A stretch of DNA of 64,000 nt, from NCBI GenBank assembly GCA_949316235.1, contig OX438743.1, forward strand, positions 26,285,771 through 26,349,770, in the 5' to 3' direction. The stretch's first letter is position 1. Each line of letters opens with the position of its first letter. The notes beneath the pieces are model-generated. The model worked only from the letters and a program-made list of their open reading frames with translations. It was not told the DNA's origin and ran no database searches. Origin of the DNA: Oegoconia quadripuncta (lineage: Eukaryota > Arthropoda > Insecta > Lepidoptera > Autostichidae). The translations under genes and the position numbers were made by a program. Positions 30,960 through 41,967 of this stretch are shown here, piece after piece.

Positions 30960-31180
30960 CTACATTCATCAACTCAGTCCATAAACATTCCACTGCAGGG
31001 ATACAGGCATTCCCTCCTATAATGAGGGAGTATGGGCCGTAGTCCACCGCGCTGGCCCAATGCGGATTGGGGACTTCACTTGCCTTAAAATTTTTATTCC
31101 TCAGACATGCACGTTTGATCACAATGTTTTCCTTCATCTTTTCCGCGTCTTAACCGCTGAGCCACCGACGCTCCTTACAT
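30960..31180 (-). repeat. dispersed repeat P, long copy
   Basis: Minus-strand copy that includes upstream sequence ATTTTAAGGCAAGTGAAGTC and a GTCGGTGGCTCAGCGGTTAA motif at the far end, similar to a tRNA A-box region. Confidence 0.6.
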
Positions 31181-31440
31181 ACTGATCTATATATACATAC
31201 AAATGCTTTAGTCGAACTATTGTCACGTCACAAATACGTTGTCCACTAGACAATTTAATATATTCCCAGTTCAGAGGTAAAAAACTGTTTGTCCCAAGCG
31301 ACAGCCAGTAAATCTTACAGTTAATTTGACATTTTGTTTACGATGAAAACTCTTTGACAGCGTTTATGTTCGTTATACAAATGAGTTTTACTGTAAAAAG
31401 TGTTAGTACTCTCCTGTAGGATTGTGGGACAAGTTACCCT
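31181..31440. other. no recognised feature
   Basis: Nothing identified. Confidence 0.4.
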
Positions 31441-31535
31441 TTTTTTATGCACTTGACCTCAATCACACCTGATGTTAAGTGACGATGAGGACGAACGTGG
31501 AGGCGTACTGACCCGGAACCTAATACATTAGGAAC
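31441..31535 (-). mobile_element. SINE-A tail fragment
   Basis: Only the last 95 bp, from GGTTCCGGGTCAGTACGCC to the A run. Confidence 0.7.
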
Positions 31536-31589
31536 GGACCCACATTAAATTATGTACCTATACCCTACATGAAATAATTGAAATCTAAA

Positions 31590-31930
31590 TTGAATTATAT
31601 TGCATAATTAGACTGAATATCGCCGAGCGGTCTATGTCCATGCTTGTTTATCATCTAGATAGTCAGAAATTTTATGATAGCCTTTGGTAAATAAGGTCTG
31701 TTTTATGATGGTTTTGAACTTATTTAAAGGTAAATTTTGAATGTCCACTGGAACCTTATTATAAAAGCGTATACATTGGGCAATGTACCTACTAGTACAA
31801 TGACTTAGTGACTTTGTGTAAACTGCTGACATGAACAGCAAGTTTATATCTTGTATTAACATTATGTATATCACTATTTCTCTTAAATGATTTTAGATTT
31901 TTTACATTAAGTTTTCGTAAACATATTTAT
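31590..31930 (-). pseudogene. LINE-X 3' end
   Basis: Minus-strand peptide IRFYNKVPVDIQNLPLNKFK and YHKISDYLDDKQAWT. Truncated in the 3' UTR. Small insertions relative to the main copy. Confidence 0.8.
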
Positions 31931-32034
31931 ATGCTATATATTCTTCATATATAACATATTTATTACATATTTATACATCTTTCATTTTAAAGTTTAATAA
32001 GTTGGTACACAATTGAAAATATATATATAATATA

Positions 32035-32130
32035 TGGAATGTCCCTTTGTCGCCGTCTGCAACATCCACGGGAAGATATGTGTTGGTTCTATTCTTTTTA
32101 AGGACCGAAACCACACGGTCCTTATGGCAT
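32035..32130 (-). repeat. RTE 5'-type fragment
   Basis: Minus-strand GTGTGGTTTCGGTCC and CTTCCCGTGGATGTTGCAGA segment, as at 59645-59765. Confidence 0.5.
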
Positions 32131-32133
32131 TTT

Positions 32134-32231
32134 TTTATGGTTATACGTTTGACCACAATCTCACCTGATGGGAAGTGCCGATGTGGCCGAAGATAAAGCA
32201 CTCGATCTCAGGTAGATGCCTATTCACCCTA
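32134..32231 (-). pseudogene. LINE-Y tail cut by a MITE
   Basis: Minus-strand LINE-Y end (AGGGTGAATAGGCATCTACC then CATCAGGTGAGATTGTGGTC). The coding side is interrupted by the mariner-like MITE starting at 32236. Confidence 0.7.
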
Positions 32232-32235
32232 ATTA

Positions 32236-32654
32236 TTAGGTCCTTACCTATGAAATTGGCGTTTTTATGAAGAATTTCATTAAGACTGTTTTCTCCATAC
32301 AAACATTTTTGAAATTTTTTTGGAAACGGTAGATCCAAATTTAGCCTAACTTTCGTGTATTATCGGATAACATTAAGTTAAATATAGGCAGTGTTAAATT
32401 TTAAAAGTAACCGCTTTATAAAAGTTTCTGCGAATCTAAGAAATAATATAGGAAGCTCATGAAAAGAGCTGTGTTCAAGTTTTTTTTATTGTGTGATTTA
32501 GATCAGAAATTAAAAAATATTTCATGTGAAACCTTGAAAATATATTCTATTTTCCAAATAAAAAACAAATTTGGAAATAGCTATAGAATCGTAGGAGTTG
32601 GTACATTATGATTAACGAAGAAAAAAATCTCCAATTTCATAGGTAAAGACCTAA
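32236..32654 (-). mobile_element. mariner-like MITE (TTAGGTCCTTACC ends), copy 2
   Basis: 419 bp, TA-flanked, opposite orientation to 1277-1689. Ends TTAGGTCCTTACCTATGAAA and the complement TTAGGTCTTTACCTATGAAA. Confidence 0.8.
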
Positions 32655-32924
32655 TAATTAAGTATCTAAAATTTATAATACTTAATCTCTTTCTGCGACA
32701 TTGGTGCTAGAACCATACGCAGGAAGACAGTTACTGGTAATAACAGATAGTCGAATAACTTTTTTTAATAGCTCTCGTACAATTAAGGAAAATAGGTTTT
32801 GATGATTTGTTTGTGAGTGGGATTTTTAGTATGAAAATGCGCTTTGAAAGGCCGTTTCCTTTTATTGCGTTACACCAGAAAAATTAAATTATTTACTACA
32901 GTATGCGGAAGATCTTAGAATAAT

Positions 32925-33200
32925 ATAATAATAATATTTAATAATATCCTTGGACATATACAGACAGCGCCATCTAGTTCTACACTAAGCAACTAGACTT
33001 GTGTTGTGGATACCAGATGGTTGATACACTACACAAATACATTTTTTTTTGTAAATAAATACATATATAAATGTAAAACATCCATAATTTGGGAACATGT
33101 CTGTATTCATCATACAAACATTATGTCCCTAGCGGGATTCGAACCCGCGACCTTTTGGTATAGCAGCAGAGTTTCTAACTACTGCACCAAACGGCCGTCA
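32925..33200 (-). mobile_element. SINE-B copy
   Basis: Minus strand, B box GGTTCGAATCCCG, full length. Confidence 0.85.
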
Positions 33201-33565
33201 ATAATAATTTTAACTTGCACTACTTGAGATGCGAAACCCAGAACAAAGCATTAATTTCAGCTGTATACCTCAGGTCGTAACTGAAATTGGGATCTTAATG
33301 AACAAACACTTACAACAAAGTGATTCTATAAGCATCCCGTTTTTACCATTTGAAATACAGAACCCTAAATTATCAAATAGAGTCACATATCCTATAATAG
33401 TCCACAGCTGGACATAAGTTGACGTAGGAACGAGCGAATGTAATTAATGAAACGTTTTCGGAATGCCATACGAGGGTTGGAATTTTGTTTGACGTTCCAA
33501 TGGAAATTAATCAAAGTTTACTTTCAAATTGAACTAAATCGAACACAACGCGGTTTACTTGTTGT
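33201..33565. other. no recognised feature
   Basis: Nothing identified. Confidence 0.4.
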
Positions 33566-33840
33566 ATACGAATAAATAAATAAATATCCTTAAACATACA
33601 CACAGCGCCATCTAGTTCCACAGTAAGTAACTATAGGCTTGTGTTGTGGATACCAGATGGTTGATATACTACATAAATACATTTTTTTTGTAAACAAATA
33701 CTTATTATAAATGAAAACATCCGTAACTCGGATACACATGGCCGTATTCATAACACAAACATATGCCCCTAGCGGTATTCGAACCCGCAACCTTTTGGTA
33801 TAGTGGTCAGAGTTGCTAACCACTACACCAAACGGGTCGC
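33566..33840 (-). mobile_element. SINE-B copy
   Basis: Minus strand, B box GGTTCGAATACCG, head GCGACCCGTTTGGTGTAGTG. Closely similar to 58807-59081. Confidence 0.85.
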
Positions 33841-33931
33841 AGGAATAATAATAATATTTTAAAGAAAAATATAATTATAATAATAAGCCTTTTTACTCCG
33901 AGAAAAAAAAATCAATAATATATGATCGAAG

Positions 33932-34215
33932 TAATCTTCCTCTTCCTCTCTTTCCTTCAATCTTTCCCTCAATTATGTTCTTCAAAAAATCGTGTCGAAT
34001 CAAGTGACCTATCATCTTTCCTCTTCGTTTCTCAACTGTGGCTAACAGGCATCTATTCTCCTTTACCATCATTACCTGGGCATAATTACTTTGACCAAGT
34101 GAAAGAAAAGGTGAATGTCGTGTCGTACCAAGATGTTAAACCGAGGGCGGAAAGTAAAGAGACGTGGTCATTACTCCACCGACAAGAGCATTGCTCTTAA
34201 ATTGAAGAAGAAGAT
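33932..34215 (+). pseudogene. RTE-2 LINE with inverted 5' part
   Basis: 33935-34045 is the minus-strand version of the GGAAAGATGATAGG ... AACATAATTGAGGGAAAG part of the RT ORF. 34088-34205 is the plus-strand continuation, FDQVKEKVNVVSYQDVKPRA and WSLLHRQEHCS then TAA. The two halves meet near the same consensus point. This is the structure left by twin priming. Confidence 0.65.
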
Positions 34216-34286
34216 ATGATCGATCTGCGCTCAAGCCACTTAAAAATTTTTGCATGCGATCTGGTACCATGTAAGCGCCCTGGATA

Positions 34287-34695
34287 TTTTTTTATGCACA
34301 ACGGGTTAGCACTTGACCTCAATCACACCTGATGTTAAGTGAAGATGAGGCCGAAGGTGGAAGCGTACTGATCCGAAAACCCAAATATTTGGGGAATTGG
34401 CTATCTTATCTCTGACAACCGGAACACAACAATGCGTCGGTCGCGGGTTCGATCCCCAGCAGGGTACATGTTTAAGTAATCGGTTTGGTTGGTGGTAGGG
34501 CATTTTAATTGTCCGCCTGGCTAGCTGCCATCATCTTATCTAAATCTGCCGCCAAGCAGCAATGTTAATAGCATTGTTGTGTTCCGGTTGTCAGAGATAA
34601 GATAGCCAGTCCCCCAAATGTGTTGGGGTTTCCGAGTCAATACGCTTCCACCTTCCACCTCTTCTTCACTTAACATCAGGTGTGATAAAAAAAAA
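34287..34695. mobile_element. two partial SINE-A copies in inverted order
   Basis: 34287-34436 is the tail half of a minus-strand copy and 34437-34695 is a plus-strand copy lacking its first 35 bp or so. They join at AATGC|GTCGG, so both A runs point outward. Matching segments (for example GTTAAGTGAAGATGAGG and its complement) can pair into a long fold-back. Confidence 0.8.
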
Positions 34696-34696
34696 G

Positions 34697-34830
34697 GCAG
34701 AGACTAGACTTTCACTTGCTACGATCCTGCCACACACCTTTTGCTTCATTCACTCTCATAATGTTATTCATACATGCCCGTTGGTTTAGAACGTAACCGA
34801 TTTGATCATCGTACGTCCGCCTTCGTATAT
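34697..34830 (-). pseudogene. RTE-2 3' fragment
   Basis: Minus-strand sequence AGCAAGTGAAAGTCTAGTCT and ATGAAGCAAAAGGTGTGTGG, homologous to 43080-43215 and 9430-9540. Confidence 0.6.
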
Positions 34831-34939
34831 CAATTTCGTTAGTCTTTTTTCATTCATCATCTTAGCATTTCCAAACCATCACAGCATACCTATTTCAATA
34901 TTTGTCACTGCGTGTTTTTTCACACTGCATATCACCCTA

Positions 34940-35155
34940 TTCTACCCTAAGAAGTTCGACTCTTCATTCATCATCCGAACAGCCAAGGCACGGAACTCCC
35001 TTCCGGCGTCAGTCTTTCCTGAATCCTACAACCTTGAGATCTTCAAAAGCAGAGTGAATAAGCATTTACTGGGATCGCGTGCTACATCTTCGACCACATC
35101 GTCACTTCCCATCAAGTGAGTTTGTGGTCAAACGCGAATCCAGTCAATTATAAAA
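34940..35155 (+). pseudogene. LINE-Y 3' end
   Basis: Peptide KKFDSSFIIRTAKARNSLPA then SVFPESYNLEIFKSRVNKHL, stop, CATCAAGTGAGTTTGTGGTC and an A run. 5'-truncated. Confidence 0.8.
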
Positions 35156-35525
35156 AAAAAGAACTTGAGTGGAAGATTTTCTTTTCCAACAAGTTTTTTT
35201 TTTGTATAATATAGAGATTTTAAATAAACAAACAAACCGCTGTAAATAAGTGCAACTGACGGGGGCCCCTCTACGTATAGTTTTATCGTAAACAATCTGT
35301 TGATTCTATGACACAGGATCCGATCAACCGAATTCGACCCAACATTTTTTGGTACGGGCAATTTGACTCGTCCAAATTATTTCTGATCCGCGCGCGGGGA
35401 GGATAGGAAACTTTCATTTTTGCATCATATATTTTTCCACGCGATAAACCAAGCGTAACGGATTTTTTCGACATCAAAATCTTTATTATACTTATCTTTT
35501 CTCAATGAAATATGTTTTCGTAGCG
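35156..35525. other. no recognised feature
   Basis: Nothing identified. Confidence 0.4.
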
Positions 35526-36352
35526 AAATATAGTCCAGTAAGGATACGCTTTTAACTTCCTTACATATATGATATATATACATATAATAAAAATGTTTTC
35601 TAACAATTATGTAGCTTGCTTTAGGTATAGCATAGATATTTAGTTATAAAACCTACAATATTAAATTAAAGTTACCACTGTGAACTTCATTGCATTATAT
35701 TATAAGATGCTAAGATGTCCTAAAACAATTTTCTAAAAAATTAATCAATTGCTACTTTATATTTTCTAAAAATTGTTTATCACTATATTTGCCCTCGGTG
35801 AAATTTTTCATAATTTTTTTTTTTATGCACGACGGGTTCGTTCTTGACCTCAATCACACCTGATGTTAAGTGAAGATGAGGTAAAAGGTGGAAGCGTACT
35901 GACCCGGAAACCCCAACACATTTCGGGGACTGGCTATCTTATCTCTGACAACCGGAACACAACAATGCTATTAACATTGCTGCTTGGCGGCAGATTTAGA
36001 TAAGATGGTGGTAGCTAGCCAGGCGGCCATTTAAAATGCCCTACCACCGACCAAACCGAGTACTTAAACATGTACCCCGCTGGGGATCGAACCCGCGACT
36101 TCCGAATCGTAAACTCAGTGTTGTTTACATTGAGCCACGGAGGCGGTTATAAATGTAAGTTATTGACCGATTTTAAAAAATATTTACAGGGGTTCTAAAT
36201 ACATTCTCCGACGCAATGAAATTCACAGTGCTAATTTTAATCAATAGTTCATGTTTTATTACTAAGTATCTATATTATATTTAAAGCAAGCTACCAATTC
36301 GTTAGATTTTTTTTTATTCTACCACTGACAGGTACTCTATTCATGTGCATAG
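35526..36352. mobile_element. fold-back element, copy 1
   Basis: Left arm 35526-35700 (TTTTCTAACAATTATGTAGC, TTGCTTTAGGTATAG, CCACTGTGAACTTCATTGCA) and right arm about 36214-36352 (AATGAAATTCACAGTGCTAA, AAAGCAAGCTACC, ACCACTGACAGGTACTCT) are inverted repeats of each other. The loop contains a SINE-A. Copy 2 is at 54446-55480. Confidence 0.65.
35813..36148 (-). mobile_element. SINE-A copy, full length, in the fold-back loop
   Basis: Minus-strand copy with intact head (AACCGCCTCCGTGGCTCAAT) and B box GGTTCGATCCCC. Confidence 0.9.
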
Positions 36353-36359
36353 GAATATA

Positions 36360-36594
36360 CAGGGTGAATTTGAATTCGTTCTTGATTACGAACAACTTTC
36401 CCCACGGAACCATAGTGGTATTCGATAAAAAAAAATCAATCACCCATACAAAGTAAGCCATTCTGAAACCAGTTTTAGGGTGGAATTCCAACAATTTTCG
36501 GCTGAACTCGGCTATGGTTCCTAGAGGAAAGTTGTTCGTAATCAAGAGTGGAGTAACCAGCAAATAGGAATTACATTAATTAAAATTCACCCTG
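36360..36594. mobile_element. palindromic MITE (CAGGGTGAATT ends), copy 2
   Basis: 235 bp flanked by TATA. Left CAGGGTGAATTTGAATTCGT, right complement CAGGGTGAATTTTAATTAAT. Inner parts CTTGATTACGAACAACTTTC and GGAACCATAG are inverted on the other side. It adjoins the outer end of the fold-back element's right arm. Confidence 0.85.
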
Positions 36595-36599
36595 TATAC

Positions 36600-36755
36600 A
36601 GAAATGCACACGTGACAGGGGGTGAGCCCATCGCCGTTAAAACGTGTAAGCCCATAGATGTTTGAAGGTGGAAAGTCCCTTAGTCTCTTTTTACTAGACC
36701 CACGGGAACAGATGGATTAGTTCTAATCTTTTTACGTGCCGAAACCAATGCGTTA
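36600..36755 (-). repeat. RTE 5'-type fragment
   Basis: GAAATGCACACGTGACAGGG and ACCCACGGGAACAGATG match 60525-60665. Minus-strand orientation relative to 59645-59765. Confidence 0.55.
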
Positions 36756-37007
36756 TAATTATAGTTACCCTAAAGTCCGGCAGTGAAAACTTAGAATTAC
36801 TACTAATATACTAGTAAATGGGTAAAACATGAGTGTAAAAACAGTACAGATTGTGACCATAAAATGGTCTTATCAATATATCCCATCTTACTAATTAAAT
36901 AAGGTTGTTTTATCGTAATTTATTAGTGTAGCTCCTTAGCTACGCCGTAGCGCTACGGGCTACGAACGTCATTTGGAAAATGATACGGGATTCTGAGACT
37001 GCGCGAT

Positions 37008-37146
37008 TCAGTGCTACGCGGGCGTCTATTCGGGACACACGCACTACGTTCTGTGCCGGGTACATTCGCGCGCGAAATTAAAATACTCAAAACACGCTAA
37101 CGGAAAATAGAGGAAAATCGGACTGACTCAAATGTGATTAAAAACG
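37008..37146 (+). promoter_or_regulatory. candidate initiator and noncoding first exon
   Basis: TCAGTG at 37008-37013 fits the arthropod Inr. The surrounding 36940-37080 is CpG-containing and unlike the AT-rich repeats around it. A good 5' splice site (AACG|GTGAGT) lies at 37146/37147. No DPE at the exact position. This is inference only; a transcript is needed. Confidence 0.3.
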
Positions 37147-37263
37147 GTGAGTGCAGTGATTTTATTTTTGTTATCGTTACGTGTAAATAACGTTTCAAGT
37201 GTAATACACACAGTTGTATTAAGAACGCTGTTTTTTTTTTTTTATATAATTTATAAGTTACAG

Positions 37264-37321
37264 GAAAATGCGTTCGCATTCGCTCCGAAGGAATTTCGTC
37301 GTTTGACTCTTAATATAATAG
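37264..37321 (+). other. candidate small exon
   Basis: Preceded by a T-rich tract and ACAG, followed by TAG|GTAAGA. 58 bp, one frame open (NAFAFAPKEFRRLTLNI). With the exon above it would leave a 117-bp intron, a normal insect size. Confidence 0.28.
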
Positions 37322-38214
37322 GTAAGAATTTTAATCAAAATGTGTCTTGGCCTCCTTATTATTCATTCTAAAAGGAACATTTCGTTTTCTTTTTCAAATG
37401 ATTACGTTCACTTGTTGAACCTGATATTGTTTTTTATGTGTGAGTTTGGGAAAACAATGAGTCTGAAGAAGACTTGAGTAACGCCCGTATTAAATTACGC
37501 TTTAATCAAAAGACTGTTAATTAATATGTTTAAGAGGTTATGTTAGATCATCTTTCGGTGTTTTAAGCGGCTGTAATCAGATTCACTTACCCACAAGGTG
37601 AGCTGTCGGTGCGTTAGTTTTACCTGTCTAATAAAAATTAGACAGATAAAAATTTAATTAGTTTTTTAGCCTAATTAAATATATATTGAAATTCAAGTTA
37701 TTTATTTGCCAGAATACAGTTATTAAGGATGTTATCTGTTACTTTAAGTACACGAATTCAACTTGCATGCAGATGTACAACTTTTACAATATTACTAACT
37801 ATTCAAATTATACGATTATTTTTCTATAATACGTATTTACGTATTACGTATATACGTATCAATTTACGTATTACGTTTCTACTACATTTTTATCGAAAGC
37901 AAAATAAATTAAAATACTCAATTAACGTTAATACATATCTACACAGAAAGGAAGATGTGCGCAAGGAAATTTTATGTGTGTTGTTTTATACAATAAAGCG
38001 TTTACAAGGAAACATACAGCTGTACTAAGAAAGTTATGCTGAGCTACTACAATTTAACCATTTTGATTAAAATCACACATCACAACACAAACCATAGTCC
38101 ACAGCTGGAAATCAAGATATGATTTCGGCTTAACGGGTGTGACTGCATAATTTTCTTTGTGCAGATTTCTCCTAAATGCGACGCTTGGGCAGGCTTTCTT
38201 TCAATCTAAAATTT
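37322..38214. other. AT-rich, apparently low-copy DNA
   Basis: No repeat ends or coding signal seen. It could be intron if the candidate exons upstream are real. Confidence 0.4.
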
Positions 38215-38521
38215 TTTTGGACTCCGCACCAATAACGGTCCCTTTGTCGCCTTTTTCGACACCCACGGGAAGTGACGGGTTACCCCGGGAAAGTCCTATC
38301 CGGGAAATCGGTCGCTTTAATTTCTCTTTTGGTAAAATTAACTACAATTACTATTTACAAGATATTTAGTTAATATTGTTACTCATCACATATAGTACTT
38401 ATTAATGTTTTGCATACCTATAAGATAACACTTTTTGATTTCAATATGCAGAACATTCAGATGTACTTAACAATTAAGAAATTATTTGTGCTAACCCACT
38501 TAAAACCACTTAAAACCCACT

Positions 38522-38559
<38 letters not shown>

Positions 38560-38660
38560 TAATTACTCGTATTGAATTCCATGGTGCCTGGAAGAGATCG
38601 CTGTTAGCGATATCTAAAATGTACCTTCCTTATTTAAACAATAAAGCGTATTTCATTGAT
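38215..38660. repeat. RTE 5'-type fragment, poly-A tract and LINE tail
   Basis: 38215-38330 contains CCCTTTGTCGCCTTTTTCGA and ACACCCACGGGAAGTGACG. 38526-38557 is a run of about 32 A's. 38585-38660 is a LINE 3' end with the hairpin GAGATCGCTGTTAGCGATAT and CAATAAAGCG. Confidence 0.6.
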
Positions 38661-39544
38661 TGAATTACTCAAGAGTTAAATATTAATTTAGAAGTAGGAA
38701 AGTGCTCTCTATGTGCCTGCTGGGTCTCAATATAATGACTTAGAAACTCTTGGTAGAGTGGAATACAATCAAACTGTCTCTTCACGTGGGTATCGTTTTC
38801 ATGCGCTGATTTCAATTTTTTTGGGGATTTTAGGGCTCCGCCGTGTTTGACGATGATTCTGCCAATATCAAGGTTGACAGAAACACTGAGAAAAACTGGC
38901 TTAGGTATACCGGTGGATTCATCTTAAATTTTTATTTCTATTACTATTCACATATGGTCGATTACATTTTGTGTGAAAACTAGTCACTCACTTACCCTCA
39001 ACGTGAAATAGGTATCATGTGATAGAGACACCTCTAAGAATCAAAATACTTTTGGTCCAATGGTATTAAGAGGGTTTATTCCTTGCAGTGGGGCCCCTCA
39101 ATTCTCTTTAAATACAGAATAAATCAAAAAACCGCTCTGACCAGTACTCAAAAAGCCTAAAAGTTAATTATACCCAAATAATACATAAATAGCTATGAGA
39201 CGGGTTAATTTCCAAAATTCATGATTATATAAAAAAAAGTGGTGCTTTTTATGAATAATTTGACATTCTCGATAATAACCGTAAGTAAATCTATGTAGGT
39301 ATTACTTATAACTGGCATTTAAGCTTTTCGAGTGCATGTCAGAGCGATTTTGTTGATTAATTCTGTATTTAAAAGAAATCCTAATTGATCTAATGAGGGT
39401 GCCACTGGTTGGTATACACCCTCTTACTGATATATCTCAAAATTTTCGAGAAAGAAAGGAAAGAAAGAAAAATTTATTTAAACCCATCTTATGACACAAA
39501 CAATCAGGTACAAATATTACACAGTCGAGACACATGCAAAAAAT
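38661..39544. other. no recognised feature
   Basis: AT-rich; nothing identified. Confidence 0.4.
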
Positions 39545-39805
39545 AACACAGTGTTTACCATCTAATTGTCGGTGTCGCGAGGTGGAGTCAAAAAGGTCTC
39601 CAACTCACCATGGGTTGTAGCCGTTCACTACAACGCTGGTTTTCAGTGGAGCCTCCAAATGATGCACGAGCCTCCAATGAGAAATGACCATTTCTCAGTC
39701 CCCAACCCGCATTGGGCCAGCGTGGTGGACTATGGCTCATACTCCCCCATATCGGAAGGAAGGTATATATATATTCCTGCAGTGTGATGTTTACGGACTA
39801 AGAAG
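39545..39805 (+). repeat. repeat Y joined to repeat P
   Basis: 39570-39670 carries GTGTCGCGAGGTGGAGTCAA and ACGCTGGTTTTCAGTGGAGC (repeat Y, copy 2). 39697-39805 carries CAACCCGCATTGGGCCAGCG (repeat P). Confidence 0.6.
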
Positions 39806-41324
39806 ATGATGACTAATATTGAATTTCATTACTATCCGAAAATTGGTCCCAATTGGAATCCTATACAAATACATACACGTGGAAGTAATTCCGAAGGTTT
39901 GCTAATAATATTAACATAATAACCACGCTTTGTTCTCAACAACTTCCAGTCCGGAGAATAACTCAGACAGACGTCGTGCCGTGTTTTTATATTGGCTAAT
40001 TTTTGTCCAATTACCACTCACCTTGACTCTTTTGGTTTTCAAGATGCGTAGTAAGACGGAATAGGGTGACACGTGTAGTCTATATGAATTCTGGCCGAAT
40101 GAATAGCGCTGCGGGTTCTACCCACAGCACATGCTGAGTCTGGACCATTTCGTAACCCCGATATAGGTCACGTCTTTTGTTATTGTTTTAACATACTTTG
40201 TACACCTACTTACTGTTTTATATTATATGTGTATAATGTAGTAATAGATTAAGTGACTTGTATCATGGTCGATGAATAAATCTATTCCATTCAGCTAATG
40301 ATACTGAAAAGTTGGCAAAAGGAAGATTTCCCATCAGACTACTCCAAGCGTCTGGTCGCCGTAGGCGAGTCAAATATCTGTATTATCACGATCGTTTTAG
40401 AAGTGTCCAGCCACCAATCGATTCTTTTTTTTATGTAATGGTAGGACAAACGAACAAGCAACTCATCTTGCTGGTGGGAAATGGTCACTACCTTGCTTAC
40501 TCACTCTGTTAGTCTAGTTACATTTCAAGATTTTGTGAAATAATCAGTGGTGCATGCTCTCTTCTTCGCCATTTGTCGAGTTTGATGTTTTGACAAATTT
40601 GACAGCTGACTGTTGGTGATGAAGATCATTACCATTATATTTAGTCAATAATGGTGCCGGTCTCAATGATTCGGAATCGATCCATAACATTCTAATCTAT
40701 TTTTCTGATTTCTGAATCAATCGACAAATAAATTTCGAACTTGATATTCGACATCGAATTAGAACTTTTATATCGAATTGAGCTTCGATATCGTACCCAT
40801 GCAAGAACGGGTTCAGAATGGTATCATTCCCAAACTTCCATTTAATATCGTAACATGTGACTAAGCGAAAAGATCCAGGCGTGGGCGTGACCTTCCCTAA
40901 TATATGTATACATCATAATTTCGTTAACCAGCCCAGTCACGTCAGTGTGGTATATGATACAATAAAACCTCGAACATTCTTCTCATCTCTTCCTACGATT
41001 AGTAGGTAAAAAAAAAAAAAAAAAGGTAATCGTCAGCCAATTACGGGCGACATTACCGTTAGTCTAATCCAGTCATAGTCATCATTAGGTTCCAGTTGAT
41101 ATACAAAATATTCTTTCAATAAATTTAAAGATACTATAAAACAAAAACTTATTAAGAAAGCATATTTAAAATAGAGACCACGCACCGGCAAGCACAGCGT
41201 AGTGATAGCAAAAGACCTGATACCATGCGGTAAAACGCTCATCTTCAAATTTGTGATTGTGTGTGATTTGAAGGAGAGGAGAGGAGATGAATGAATGGTC
41301 TCAGGTATTTTGACAATCATGATC
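39806..41324. other. mostly unassigned; retroelement tail at 40428-40512
   Basis: 40428-40512 on the minus strand reads CATTTCCCACCAGCAAGATG then an A run, a lepidopteran retroelement tail. 41009-41024 is an A run. Nothing else identified. Confidence 0.4.
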
Positions 41325-41735
41325 ATATTAGCCGAAAGACGTCCACAGCTGGACAAAGGCCTCCCCCAAAGATCTCCATAACGATCGATCCTGAGCTGCC
41401 TTCTATTTTTCCAAATCGTCGGTCTACCTCGTGGAACGCCTGCCTACGCTGCATCTTCCAGTGCATGGTCGCCACTAGAGAACCTATCCAGCCCAACGGC
41501 CGTCGGTCCTACGAGCCATGTGCTTCGCCCACTGCCACTTAAGTTTGGCAATTCGAACAATATCGGTTACCTTGGTTCACTTGCGGATCTCCTCTCATTT
41601 CTGATTCGATCCCGCAGGGAGACTCCGAGTATAGCTCTGTTGATTGCCCTTTGGCTGGCTTTGAGCCTTCGTATGGGGCCCATAGTGAGCGACAACGTTT
41701 TACTTCCATACGTTCATTTTGACAATGTCGGTTGA
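41325..41735 (-). pseudogene. RTE-1 LINE 3' fragment
   Basis: Minus strand, with frame breaks: MGPIRRLKASQRAIN-like, then RNEEIRK-like, WQWAKHMARRTDGRW-like and VAAWSGR-like pieces. Ends CAGCTGTGGACGTCTTTCGG then CTAATATGATCATG. 5'-truncated and frameshifted. Confidence 0.75.
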
Positions 41736-41739
41736 TAAC

Positions 41740-41967
41740 TATTCGGTACACATTTTCCTTTTGATAACGCAATATTTGGCACGCCGAAATTGGACGCAGT
41801 GAATTCCAAGAAACATAATTCATCTTAGCAAATGGAGACAATCTATAGGCTTCAATTACTTTCCGCTTGCAGGCTTTATGAATGCCCGACGAAAATATCG
41901 GGAAGATAGAAAACACATCTTGTAGGTACCTCGTTTCTTTGTGACGAAATCTCCTTCGGTTTTCCAT
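41740..41967 (-). other. open frame of unknown nature joined to RTE-1
   Basis: A minus-strand frame starts MENRRRFRHKETRYLQDVFS and runs about 76 codons before entering RTE-1 antisense-free coding sequence (about 41735). I do not recognise it. It may be RTE upstream sequence, another element or chance. The bases before the ATG (AACA) are a fair start context. Confidence 0.2.
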
